Shown: positions 37,101 through 45,529 of the stretch, in pieces
How positions within the stretch are numbered: position 1 is the stretch's first letter
Layout of the letters: each line of letters begins with the position of its first letter
Source: Allacma fusca
Taxonomy: Eukaryota > Arthropoda > Collembola > Symphypleona > Sminthuridae
DNA length: 64,000 nt
Direction: 5' to 3'
Assembly (NCBI GenBank): GCA_947179485.1
Contig: OX359250.1
Location: 13,560,539 to 13,624,538 of the forward strand
Notes under the pieces: model-generated
What the model was told of the DNA's origin: nothing
Seen by the model: the letters and a program-made list of their open reading frames with translations, nothing else
Databases searched by the model: none
Translations under genes and position numbers: made by a program

Positions 37101-37604
37101 CGGGGTCATTAAGTCTAACTGAGTCTTCGGTTGGACAGCGTAGACAAGACTGAAGGGAGTGTATTGGGTCACAGCATGTACGTGCATATTGTGGCTTTTG
37201 CAAGCCTTACCTAAATGCTCATCCCAGTCATCCCTGTGGTATGAAACATATTTTTTTAAATATCGCTTAATTTCGAGGTTATTGCGCTCGACATTCCCGT
37301 TCGACTCGGGATGATGTGGCATAATACGGATATGTTGAACACCTTTCTTTTTTAGGTATTCGGTAAACACCTTACCGGTAAAATGAGGGCCGTTGTCTGA
37401 GACAATTTGGGGTACCACTCCAATCTGCTCAAAGATTAATTTTTTGAGCAATCGTACGGAGTCCTCCGTTGTAGCTGTAGGGGTAGCCGCCGCCCATGCG
37501 AACCTACTGGTGTGGTCGATTGCCACAAAAATATACCGGTTACCTGACCTGGACGTAATGAGGGGCCCGGCGTAGTCGATGAACATTGTCAGGAGGGGGG
37601 ACAA
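34194..37604 (-). CDS. Retroelement pol, second part: integrase core, GPY/F module and long Pro/Ser-rich tail
   Basis: A single open frame of about 1,136 codons, +1 relative to the upstream pol frame. The overlap 37540-37604 contains a run of six C on the coding strand (37595-37600). The integrase catalytic core is intact: D in FIDYAGPL, D in SDNGPHF and E in SNGNVERNN, with exactly 35 residues between the last two. A GPY/F-type module (GPYQIVKVRGE) follows. After it comes an extension of roughly 750-800 residues rich in Pro, Ser, Thr and Gly, with basic patches and a terminal RRYPSRNRKPPERL motif of the kind that ends other gypsy/copia polyproteins. Typical integrase tails are far shorter. 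No aspartic-protease motif is seen here (one QDSGC lacks the hydrophobic context). The listed 5' edge is a TTG at the frame overlap, not a proven start. Confidence 0.85.
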   Translation of the reverse strand: MSPLLTMFIDYAGPLITSRSGNRYIFVAIDHTSRFAWAAATPTATTEDSVRLLKKLIFEQIGVVPQIVSDNGPHFTGKVFTEYLKKKGVQHIRIMPHHPESNGNVERNNLEIKRYLKKYVSYHRDDWDEHLGKACKSHNMHVHAVTQYTPFSLVYAVQPKTQLDLMTPVITIESPNSPSQLETTRRDRVFRANLNTTKSQEQRAKKFNVNRPLNNFYLGQLVWVQDTQASGLDLRWIGPYQIVKVRGETSFSVAYRGNNRPAHTQRNVHSHRLKPYLPPVAWQGQYDDIFVHKTLAEFHPHRSSERTIVREPPRYAPVVKDVISQYGDSQDSGCDSPIRSRTFYNSTRSSGGSGTPSGDLTHHSSEGDYLPPHSTGADTVRSPIVTRLRSRRESGTVETPPTINPIPIPTGNPTPVYNITHFYNMLGGPPNSFLQVGDSLPSATPTLPSPTTVVERTEETNIPSPTNAPQLIDESIPVENFYFGDNRNGGAELPPSLSPNSPLGFPVKSAPQVRVTPLTTDTTPFCFSNVSATCDQNIMAPPFPGATAAKPPVRSVTPGRISFKPVNYIPPVFNRSAEELYFADPNQPGPTPTVSTNDYPFPASIDYNIIPTGPTECEVVLKQLEQVAPVPSVCLQPFEFTSHGNSRRSPPARSPDMPSNILETQVSSEMFTASHGLSGHLESSEIIPSRVFHSSTHNLSKSHSEQNTNVHDLSSLQESPITPAEDKSPVRRSSPQEIINPPLIFTPAGQQQSPLTPPRMDYSPYRLPPNPRTVITPPSSESTVKPTTSRLHSARDSVAMQKQKKKLRKRDRKATSTADSAASSTAVGEVTDPGMGNVSQRSFAEVVKSHGYTSSQEIPHVGKFRDPTSRPGHAILDLFRSPQDAPRTPSKIPISNISFLSHTHSGDSLTSGRVTIGDIPLVNPFLSPRKSVNPVGLAPLSLKKSNSGTSLFIPTGLSTDGPIGAPNVRDALIPATGGGSGVPETLSSVPPTRMGVSPVVHFPGRPLLPIKKKAPKVLAEIPPPEVTRPLPVPPVAHRVSVKGPHEELPRPSKLPGLKSTTPLKRVPQESAITGQVAHPETEDFGWTTVPPRKASTAVAKKSFSQSPGSSDIRPPESRRYPSRNRKPPERLQPGRK

Positions 37605-39948
37605 TTTTCATATGTCCAGGAGCTTTTGTTGTACGGGGATTTCCAGCCTGGCAGGTGGTACATCCTTTAATGTACTCCAAGATGTCCTCTTTCATGCGAC
37701 GCCAATAATAGCGTCGGTAGAGCTTTTGGTAGGTCTTATATAGACCTACGTGACCTCCATCCAGTCCGTCATCATGATCCAACTTGAGGATAGGTCCCCG
37801 AAGCGTCGGTGGGATGACGAGTTTATAAGGCTCGCAAGAGGAATTATCTATGCGGAACAAAAGATCAGAGATTAGTGCAAATTGTTTAGAAAATTTATTA
37901 CCCTTAAGTCCATCATTTTGACCATTAATTTTGAGATCGTCAATAACAGCTTTTAGGGCGGCGTCCTTCTGTTGGTGCTCAACGAAAGCCTCCACATTCC
38001 CACCGAGGACCGCCTGAATTACTGGTTCGTCCTCCGTAATTTGATGTCGGGTTAAATATGGGACTGGGAGCGTGAGCGACCGAATCGGATAGCGTGAGAG
38101 ACAATCTGCGTGAGGAATCTGTTTTCCTGGCACGTGAATAATGTTCTTCTCTTGTTGCGCCAAAAAGAGCTGCCACCGAGCAATACGGGAGTGAGGGTCC
38201 TTCATTGTGCAGAGGGACGTTAAAGCCGCATTGTCGGTCCTCACCTGGACCCTTCGTCCATAAACATAGGGGCGGAATACCTGAAAAGCATTCACAATGG
38301 CAAGGCATTCCTTTTCGGGGTTGGAATAATTTAATTCAGCCCCTTTTAACAGTCTAGATGTAAAAGCAATGGGCTTCCAGATTTTACCATCTCTGGATTG
38401 TTCGCAAGCCCCACCAATGCGGTAATAGCTGGCATCGGTTACCAAACGGATTTCGGCCTCGGGGTCGAAAAAATCCAGGACGGGGGTGGACGTCATAGCA
38501 GTTTTTAAGGACTGGAAGGCCTCCTCCTCCTCGGGGCCCCAGTGAAATGGGACTTCTTTCCGGGTGAGAGCGTGGAGGGCCTTAGCCTTGCCGGCAAAAT
38601 CATGGACAAAATTTCTGTAATAATTACAGAATCCCAGGAAGGATTGAACGTCCTTCAGGCTCTTGGGACTGGGAAATCTGGAGACCGCCTGGATTTTTGC
38701 AGGATCCGGTCGAGTGCCTTCCCAACTGATGACATGTCCTAAAAAGTGCAATTCCTGATACCCAAAAAAACATTTTTTTAATTTAAAAGTTAAATTAAAT
38801 GAGGAAGCACGTTGCATCACTAGGCGGAAACGTACGAGGAGTTCCGCGAAGGTTTTCGCAAAAATCAAGACATCATCAATGTAGATTAGACATATAGTAT
38901 TTTTAAGATCACCCAAAATAACATCCATCATGGCCTGGAATTCCGCGGGGGAATTTTTGTAACCGAATGGAAGTCGGTTATAACAAAATTTCCCCTTCGG
39001 GGTGGAGAAAGCAGTCTTAATTTTGCTTTCCTCCGAGAGTTCCATTTGAAGGAAACCGGAGAGGGCATCCAATGTTATGAAATATTGGGAACCTGCGAGG
39101 TGGTCCAAGCAGTCATCGATGCGTGGGATGGGATAGGTGTTCTGTTCCACCTTGCTGTTAAGCTCACGCATATCGACGCAAACCCGATGTTGCGCAACGC
39201 CGGAGTCGTCCGGTTTTTTAGAAACCACGATGACTGGGGAGTTATAGGGGGAAACACAGGGCTTAATTACCCCTAGTTTCAGGTTTCGAGCAACATGCTC
39301 CTCCAAAATTTGTCGTTCGGTGTGAGCCAGACGGTACGAGTACTTATGGAATGGTTTACTATCCCCGGTGTTAATCACTACCGGAGGATAGTAAACCACA
39401 CCCAACTCGTCGTCAGATCTAGCAAAATTGGGGAGATATGAGTTAATTACAGCTAAGAGGGCATACCTCTGATCACAGGTGAGGTTAGATCCTAAATGGA
39501 CCTCCTCCTCCTTAAAAGGAAGTTTAAAGGGAGTAATATCCGGATCTGGGAAGCGAGTAGGGTTAGAGTTATGTCTCATTTCGGTACCCGTAAAAGGTTC
39601 GATTTTCCCTATATATATAGAGGCTGCTTGGTCTGAACGTCCCCGCACGTCAGACCTAGCAGTTTCCCTGATTTTTGGTAGATTGGGGCTGAGTAGGATC
39701 AGCGCCCGCATTTTGTTGTGGGGTCGGTGGCGCCCAAGAGCCTTGTTGGGGCGGCGGCGGTTGTGAGGCCGGCATCTGGAAAGGCCGGTACTGCTGACCG
39801 TCCCAAAAAAATAGAGGAGGACTAACAGCCTGATGAGAAGGGTAGCCACAGGGGTAGTTACCCGGAGGTGGGTAGTAACCGGGATGACTGTTCGGAGGGA
39901 ACTGATCCTGGCGACCGAAATTCCCGCGTGGGTTACGGGAGCCGCCAT
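37540..39948 (-). CDS. Retroelement pol, first part: reverse transcriptase, RNase H, integrase zinc finger
   Basis: 802 codons overlapping gag by 293 bases and lying +1 to it, so expression by frameshifting is likely. The first ~95 codons overlap gag and are probably not translated as such. RT blocks are clear: KPCVSPYNSPVIVV, CVDMRELNSKVEQNTYPIPR, FITLDALSGF, RLPFGYKNSP and the catalytic YIDD (near 38871-38883). RNase H is next: DASYYRIGGA, PEKECLAIV, RTDNAALTS. The integrase HHCC finger follows: HDDG..GGHVG, CTTCQ. Between the gag end and the RT there are only about 70 residues with no DTG/DSG triplet, so the pepsin-like protease usual at this place is missing. The frame ends at 37540 just before the integrase core, which continues in the next frame. 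Confidence 0.9.
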   Translation of the reverse strand: MAAPVTHAGISVARISSLRTVIPVTTHLRVTTPVATLLIRLLVLLYFFGTVSSTGLSRCRPHNRRRPNKALGRHRPHNKMRALILLSPNLPKIRETARSDVRGRSDQAASIYIGKIEPFTGTEMRHNSNPTRFPDPDITPFKLPFKEEEVHLGSNLTCDQRYALLAVINSYLPNFARSDDELGVVYYPPVVINTGDSKPFHKYSYRLAHTERQILEEHVARNLKLGVIKPCVSPYNSPVIVVSKKPDDSGVAQHRVCVDMRELNSKVEQNTYPIPRIDDCLDHLAGSQYFITLDALSGFLQMELSEESKIKTAFSTPKGKFCYNRLPFGYKNSPAEFQAMMDVILGDLKNTICLIYIDDVLIFAKTFAELLVRFRLVMQRASSFNLTFKLKKCFFGYQELHFLGHVISWEGTRPDPAKIQAVSRFPSPKSLKDVQSFLGFCNYYRNFVHDFAGKAKALHALTRKEVPFHWGPEEEEAFQSLKTAMTSTPVLDFFDPEAEIRLVTDASYYRIGGACEQSRDGKIWKPIAFTSRLLKGAELNYSNPEKECLAIVNAFQVFRPYVYGRRVQVRTDNAALTSLCTMKDPHSRIARWQLFLAQQEKNIIHVPGKQIPHADCLSRYPIRSLTLPVPYLTRHQITEDEPVIQAVLGGNVEAFVEHQQKDAALKAVIDDLKINGQNDGLKGNKFSKQFALISDLLFRIDNSSCEPYKLVIPPTLRGPILKLDHDDGLDGGHVGLYKTYQKLYRRYYWRRMKEDILEYIKGCTTCQAGNPRTTKAPGHMKIVPPPDNVHRLRRAPHYVQVR

Positions 39949-40894
39949 TGTTATTGTTTGTCGGGTGTCGACCAGACATTGGCAAGGCCGCCCGCTGCTG
40001 TTGCGCTTGAGACTGTAACGAAAGAGAATTAGTTACCAAATTATTTTGTAGAGGAAGACTGACCTCAGTAGTGCCCTGTTTCCCAGCGTTGACGATAGCA
40101 GTCAGACGTTGTGTGTTACCCGCGGTGACATCCCGCAGCATTGTCCGACATTGAGACATGATGTGGTTCTGGCGACCGCAGTAGTCGCAGGTGACCACCG
40201 TCATCGCACGGACGGATACAGGTCCTAATTGGGGGGCCTGGTCCACAGAGGACTGGGTAGGGACGGTCCTGATAGCGGGGTTAAGTTCCGGATCCTTAAG
40301 GAGTCCCTTAAGGTTCTTCGCCAGATCCCGAAGGTTCCTTGATGGAGTGATGGCCAAGGATTCCATCCGGAGTGGAAGTTTCCCACGAGCCTTCTCCACA
40401 ATGTCTTCTTCTTCCATGAGAGGATCAAGGTCCCAACAGAGTTTCTGGAGACCAGCGACGAAGGAGTGAGGGGTCATGCCGGACCGATACCGGTATGCAT
40501 CCAGATCGGCCTGCTTCTCAGCCTTCAACCGGTCGTGGTCGAAGCGCTCCTTCAATTCGTCGCTCACGTAGTCCCAGATCTCCTGTGATGACTTCGTCTT
40601 CCTGTCCAGAAACATCCGGATCCGGGGGAAGATGGACTGGAACCACTCCCGTACGTCCCTGTCCGGAGAATCCAGGAAGAGGCGGGACAGGTTCCGGATG
40701 ACCATGTCGTGAGTGACGAAGAGGTCCGCGGAGAAATGGTTCACGGCATCAATAAAGGATGCTGGGTTCTCTTGGCTGGAGTACTGGCGTACTTCCAGGC
40801 GGAACTTGTCCAGCCGCCGGTATTTTTCATCGGATTCCCTAGACCGGAGGAGCCGATCCTTTTTCTCGTCCTCGGTCTCATTATGGTCGGCCAT
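39656..40894 (-). CDS. Retroelement gag
   Basis: 412 residues from ATG at 40894 (the open frame extends ten codons further up only with a TTG). The N-terminal half is highly charged. It is followed by a helical capsid-like region resembling Retrotrans_gag (WFQSIFPRIRMFLD ... ELKERFDHDRL ... LQKLCWDLDPL). A CCHC knuckle CDYCGRQNHIMSQC (CX2CX4HX4C, near 40148-40189) follows. The C-terminal 150 residues are Pro/Gln/Asn-rich with Gly-Arg patches, typical of nucleocapsid tails. It stops at TAG 39656-39658 inside the pol overlap. Gag packages the RNA in virus-like particles. Confidence 0.88.
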   Translation of the reverse strand: MADHNETEDEKKDRLLRSRESDEKYRRLDKFRLEVRQYSSQENPASFIDAVNHFSADLFVTHDMVIRNLSRLFLDSPDRDVREWFQSIFPRIRMFLDRKTKSSQEIWDYVSDELKERFDHDRLKAEKQADLDAYRYRSGMTPHSFVAGLQKLCWDLDPLMEEEDIVEKARGKLPLRMESLAITPSRNLRDLAKNLKGLLKDPELNPAIRTVPTQSSVDQAPQLGPVSVRAMTVVTCDYCGRQNHIMSQCRTMLRDVTAGNTQRLTAIVNAGKQGTTEVSLPLQNNLVTNSLSLQSQAQQQRAALPMSGRHPTNNNNGGSRNPRGNFGRQDQFPPNSHPGYYPPPGNYPCGYPSHQAVSPPLFFWDGQQYRPFQMPASQPPPPQQGSWAPPTPQQNAGADPTQPQSTKNQGNC

Positions 40895-41425
40895 GAGAAG
40901 TCGAGCAGAAAAACTATACACCAAAGTTTAACAATGGGGTTAATTAAAGTAACGAAGGGAGACTCACACAAGGCTGGTAAAAATCCGGAGCTCCCAATCC
41001 AAAACTATAGTATAAGGATATTTATTCAGTGTCAATGAATGCAAATAAATTAAACCAAACTATTTTTCTACATTTTTTACAATGGTTTGTAACTACCCCG
41101 ACGATACACTTTGCTCAAGAATCTGCACCAACATATGCAGTTAATATTGACACTACCGTAATTTCTCTGTTCCCGTTCCTCTACTCCCGTTCTGGCTACT
41201 ATTGCCATTACGGCTACTTTTCCCGTTCCCGTTCCTCTATTCCTGTTCCTCTGTTCCTGCTTTTAGCCATCTTGTTCCTTGTTCCTACCTGTTCCTGGTT
41301 CCCCCTTTTATCTCAAGCCTATGTTACTTCCACATCCAAGGTCGGAGAGCCACGCGGTGAGCTGTAAAAGCCGGAAAGTCCGGGTGTGGGAGGGGAAAAA
41401 CTTGGCGAAATGAGGAGGGGAAAAG
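40895..41425 (-). other. Retroelement 5' leader
   Basis: Untranslated region between the primer-binding site and gag. It has a GTTCC-rich repeat tract at about 41171-41306 (coding-strand GGAAC repeats), which could fold or be a packaging signal. Confidence 0.5.
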
Positions 41426-41443
41426 GTCTCGCACCTCCACCAG
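41426..41443 (-). other. Candidate primer-binding site
   Basis: On the element strand TGGTGGAGGTGCGAGACC begins one or two bases after the CA end of the 5' LTR. It starts with the TGG expected for pairing to a tRNA 3' CCA. I could not assign the tRNA isotype from memory. Confidence 0.6.
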
Positions 41444-41444
41444 A

Positions 41445-41664
41445 TGATAGTTACCGATGATGGTAACTAACTAACTTAACCTATAAATTAGTAAATATCC
41501 GAAGTCGGGAAAAATGCTCAAAATAATCAGGAGCGTGCTCCGACACAACCATGCTGCTTCATTCTCTGATAACGACTTACTTGCTTTTATTCACGTTAGG
41601 CTGTCGCGTAGCGTGAGCCGGGGCTCTTCACATATTACCTCACGTGAGGGAGCCAACCCTCACA
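41445..41664 (-). repeat. 5' LTR (220 bp)
   Basis: Same 220 bases as 29199-29418 in direct orientation; no difference was found on reading. Flanked by the second GTAC. It should carry the element's promoter. Confidence 0.93.
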
Positions 41665-41668
41665 GTAC

Positions 41669-41902
41669 CGTGACAGTAAAAAATGTCAAAATTTTTTAGA
41701 AAAGGAAATTTTCTCAGTGGGAAATTTCCAAGCAAAACTATCAATAGGCCCTATGTTTAAAAAGTCCATTCTTTCGAAGACGATATTAAATTCACCTTCA
41801 AGCAATGAATTCAAAGAATATTATATGGAGGGAGATAACTAGATTTTCCTGCTAAAGATGAAAGGAGAGATCACTGAATATTAACTCACTCATGTATTGC
41901 AT
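41669..41902. other. Flank between the LTR element and the peritrophin array
   Basis: About 230 bases, AT-rich, no feature seen. Confidence 0.5.
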
Positions 41903-42376
41903 GGCATAGAGCTGGGGACAATATGATTGTTTCTTCATGGATGGTGTTACAAGAATACACTACAGCAGTGCAGTGGACAAAGTATATTACTGATAGAATT
42001 ATTAGCAGGTTGTGTCATTACAATGAATGAGGTGCATGAATACCGATTGTTATCGTCCTATCGAGTAGGTAATGAAGAGATTGTAATTTGAAACTCACCC
42101 GAAATAACTGATTCATGACATAACAGGAAACGTTGGCTGTAAGGACAGGTACAGGATGTCGACCGTCATTTGCCTTTCATATGAAAAAATTAAAGTGGCA
42201 ATAGTCTCGACGATCCGAACAAGAAAGAACGGTACTACTGTAAGAATCAGAGGGCTAAACAGTGTGAATCAGTGATGCTAAAAGGAATGAAATTTATTAG
42301 AAACAATGAAATGTTGGTTCAGATTTTATAGAAGGAAACAATTTTGTAATAGATTTCGAAGAATTTTAAAAATTAT

Positions 42377-43184
42377 TTAAACTCGAGCGAATATTGAATT
42401 CAACTGAGAGGAGCAACCTTCTGGGCATTGGAATGCAAATGAGCAGGTTTTAATAGATTGACACCACAAGTCAGTTCCAGGGGCGCAATCGAAGTCGTGC
42501 CGAGTTAAGCTGTTATCTCTTTCGTCAAGAACACATCTGATGAACTTCTTACAGTCTGCTGGATTAGGGAAGAAACCTTCAGCAGTGCAACCATCGGTGG
42601 GTGGCGCTTCGGTTTCTGGATCAACAGGTTCTTCGGTTCCTGGGTCTACTGGAGCATCGGTTTCTGGGTCAGCTGGAGCTTCGGTTTCTGGTTCCACTGG
42701 TGCCTCGGTTTTTGGTGCTCCTGTTGTCGGTTTTGGACGTCCAGTTGGTAAGGTCCAGCGTCCAGTTGGTAAGGTCCATCGTCCAGTTGGCAATGTTGGG
42801 AGTTTAGTTGGGAAGGTCCAACGTCCAGTTGGGAATGTAAAATGTCCAGGTTGGTTAACAAGTTCTCCGTCTACGCACAATCCATCAATGCATTTTCCTT
42901 GAAGGAAGTATGTTCCTTGTTCGCAGGATGTTTCTTCCGCCACAAGCTCATTTCCGATAGTAATAATGCACTTGACGTAACTCGTGCATCTGGTTGGATG
43001 TTGGAAAACTCCATTCTCCGTACAGATGAATTCGGTTGCTTTGCTCAGATATACTGAGGAAAGAATCTGGAAATGAGAATTCAATGTTAGTAAGACATAA
43101 AAACTCCTCTCTCTTGGTCTCAATTTCAAACCGCAAAATCTTCAAAATTTTATTTACCAGGATAAAAGCTGCTAAGTTCCTCAT
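42377..43184 (-). CDS. Secreted peritrophin-like protein with two chitin-binding domains, copy 1 (short)
   Basis: Exon 1 43184-43158 (nine codons, MRNLAAFIL) joins in phase 0 to exon 2 43066-42377, giving 238 residues. The spliced N-terminus MRNLAAFILILSSVYLS is a good signal peptide, which neither exon supplies alone. A CBM14/peritrophin-A-type domain opens the mature protein (FICTENGVFQHPTRCTSYVKCI ... C ... GKC). A Pro/Thr linker (PTGRWTLPTGRW, then ETEAPVDPE-like) follows. A second, C-terminal domain (DGCTAEGFFPNPADCKKFIRC ... FQCPEGC) closes it. Such proteins bind chitin in the gut peritrophic matrix or cuticle. A polyadenylation hexamer lies about 80 bases downstream (TTTATT at 42293, plus strand). 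The MITE separates the ATG from the predicted core promoter. Confidence 0.88.
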
Positions 43185-43223
43185 GTTTGCTGTTTTTCCT
43201 TTCCAGTTTGGAATGGTTGTTAA

Positions 43224-44098
43224 CAGGGACGGGATATCGGAAACATATGGATTTAAATACTGATTCGAATACTTTCTAATTTCGATTTCAATTTTAATTA
43301 CTTTTTTTAATACTTAAAAATTTGAATTCCGATACGAATTCTAATATATTTGAATACTTCTGGAATTTGGATTCCGATTCAAATACTTTTTGGATATTCT
43401 TACAAAAAATGGGAATTTATTTAAACGAACAATTTAATCGCAAAAACATAAGCTATACATAGCGCATCAAGCGTTTCTAAGCTAAATTACCACGCAAATC
43501 ATTTAAGATAATTTAAACGCAAAAAACACACGCTCAAGAGAAATTTGAGTAATCGGAAAAGCAAGGAGTGATTCCATAACATTTCTAAAAAATTCGGAGC
43601 AATCTGTTAACCTGCCTGACTACTTCATACTACATGATGAGATCAAAAAGTAAGGAGGAACTTGATTCACTTAATAGTCCTGTAAGACAGACACCATACG
43701 GCTATCTCATCCTGTTTGTAAGAATTTTTGCAAAACGGACTTCATCTCACTGCCCATTAACAAGCAAACACTTTTCGTTTGCCAAACGTTCGTTACTTAG
43801 CCTTTGGATTTTATAATAATTGCATATTGCATGTGTGCGGCTTCAAAAAATGCTTCCTATGAACATTTTATCGCACGTGGCAGTATAAAACCCAATGAAA
43901 TCGATACTTTATTGGAATCGGAATTCATAAAAAAATATTCGAATACCGATTCGAATACCCTTGTTTTTATTACAATCCAATTTTGGATAAAAATACCTTT
44001 GTGAATTTTTTTCCGATTCCAATATCGATTCGGATACCCAAATTTTTTGAATATAATTCCAATTCTAATTCCGATTCGAATTCGAATTCCCGTCCCTG
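43224..44098. mobile_element. hAT-type MITE (875 bp), copy in unit 1
   Basis: Terminal inverted repeats CAGGGACGGGA / TCCCGTCCCTG and an 8-bp duplication GTTGTTAA on each side (43216-43223 and 44099-44106), the signature of hAT. The interior is AT-rich with many GATTCGAAT-like motifs and no transposase. Unit 3 has a single uninterrupted GTTGTTAA at the same place, proving the insertion. It sits 39 bases upstream of the ATG. Confidence 0.92.
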
Positions 44099-44106
44099 GT
44101 TGTTAA

Positions 44107-44144
44107 GACTGATGAAATTTTGCAACCAATTTTGCCATTTTATA
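44107..44144 (-). promoter_or_regulatory. Core promoter (TATA + initiator) of copy 1, displaced by the MITE
   Basis: Same TATAAAAT (44137-44144) and TCAGTC initiator (44107-44112) as in unit 3, but now about 920 bases upstream of the ATG because the MITE lies in between. Confidence 0.55.
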
Positions 44145-44682
44145 GTTGTTGCAATAAGTTGGCAGAAAGTGAAGTAGCTTCATAGTTATGTTTGATTTAG
44201 TAATCTAGGGCATGGAGCTGGGGAAAATATGATTGTTTCTTCATGGATGGTGTTACAAGAATACACTACAGCAGTGCAGTGGACAAAGTATATTACTGAT
44301 AGAATTATTAGCAGGTTGTGTCATTACAATGAATGAGGTGCATGAATACCGATTGTTATCGTCCTATCGAGTAGGTAATGAAGAGATTGTAATTTGAAAC
44401 TCACCCGAAATAACTGATTCATGACATAACAGGAAACGTTGGCTGTAAGGACAGGTACAGGATGTCGACCGTCATTTGCCTTTCATATGAAAAAATTAAA
44501 GTGGCAATAGTCTCGACGATCCGAACAAGAAAGAACGGTACTACTGTAAGAATCAGAGGGCTAAACAGTGTGAATCAGTGATGCTAAAAGGAATGAAATT
44601 TATTAGAAACAATGAAATGTTGGTTCAGATTTTATAGAAGGAAACAATTTTGTAATAGATTTCGAAGAATTTTAAAAATTAT

Positions 44683-45490
44683 TTAAACTCGAGCGAATAT
44701 TGAATTCAACTGAGAGGAGCAACCTTCTGGGCATTGGAATGCAAATGAGCAGGTTTTAATAGATTGACACCACAAGTCAGTTCCAGGGGCGCAATCGAAG
44801 TCGTGCCGAGTTAAGCTGTTATCTCTTTCGTCAAGAACACATCTGATGAACTTCTTACAGTCTGCTGGATTAGGGAAGAAACCTTCAGCAGTGCAACCAT
44901 CGGTGGGTGGCGCTTCGGTTTCTGGATCAACAGGTTCTTCGGTTCCTGGGTCTACTGGAGCATCGGTTTCTGGGTCAGCTGGAGCTTCGGTTTCTGGTTC
45001 CACTGGTGCCTCGGTTTTTGGTGCTCCTGTTGTCGGTTTTGGACGTCCAGTTGGTAAGGTCCAGCGTCCAGTTGGTAAGGTCCATCGTCCAGTTGGCAAT
45101 GTTGGGAGTTTAGTTGGGAAGGTCCAACGTCCAGTTGGGAATGTAAAATGTCCAGGTTGGTTAACAAGTTCTCCGTCTACGCACAATCCATCAATGCATT
45201 TTCCTTGAAGGAAGTATGTTCCTTGTTCGCAGGATGTTTCTTCCGCCACAAGCTCATTTCCGATAGTAATAATGCACTTGACGTAACTCGTGCATCTGGT
45301 TGGATGTTGGAAAACTCCATTCTCCGTACAGATGAATTCGGTTGCTTTGCTCAGATATACTGAGGAAAGAATCTGGAAATGAGAATTCAATGTTAGTAAG
45401 ACATAAAAACTCCTCTCTCTTGGTCTCAATTTCAAACCGCAAAATCTTCAAAATTTTATTTACCAGGATAAAAGCTGCTAAGTTCCTCAT
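44683..45490 (-). CDS. Secreted peritrophin-like protein with two chitin-binding domains, copy 2 (short)
   Basis: Exons 45490-45464 and 45372-44683, giving 238 residues, the same sequence as copy 1. The signal peptide, both cysteine-rich chitin-binding domains and the short Pro/Thr linker are unchanged. Such near-perfect identity over 2.3 kb means either a very recent duplication or ongoing gene conversion; a collapsed or duplicated assembly must also be considered. Promoter arrangement as in copy 1, with the MITE between initiator and ATG. Confidence 0.87.
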
Positions 45491-45529
45491 GTTTGCTGTT
45501 TTTCCTTTCCAGTTTGGAATGGTTGTTAA

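Larger units (their letters stand above)
29195..41668 (-). mobile_element. Complete Ty3/gypsy-like LTR retrotransposon with BTB-domain accessory gene (element 29199-41664 plus GTAC duplications)
   Basis: Two 220-bp direct repeats (29199-29418 and 41445-41664), read as identical base for base, bound 12,466 bp. They start TGATAG and end CTCACA on the plus strand. GTAC flanks both sides (29195-29198 and 41665-41668), a 4-bp target duplication. The coding strand is minus, giving the order 5' LTR, leader, gag, pol, accessory ORF3, accessory ORF4, polypurine tract, 3' LTR. RT-RNase H-integrase order and the GPY/F module place it in Ty3/gypsy. It is clearly more GC-rich than the host DNA around it. 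Identical LTRs imply a recent insertion. It has no visible protease and no env; two extra genes sit where env would be. Confidence 0.92.
41903..44208. repeat. Tandem unit 1 of the peritrophin array (2,306 bp)
   Basis: From GGCATAGAGCTGGGG to the base before the same motif in unit 2. Apart from a few changes in the first 25 bases I see no difference from unit 2, including the gene and the MITE. Confidence 0.9.
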
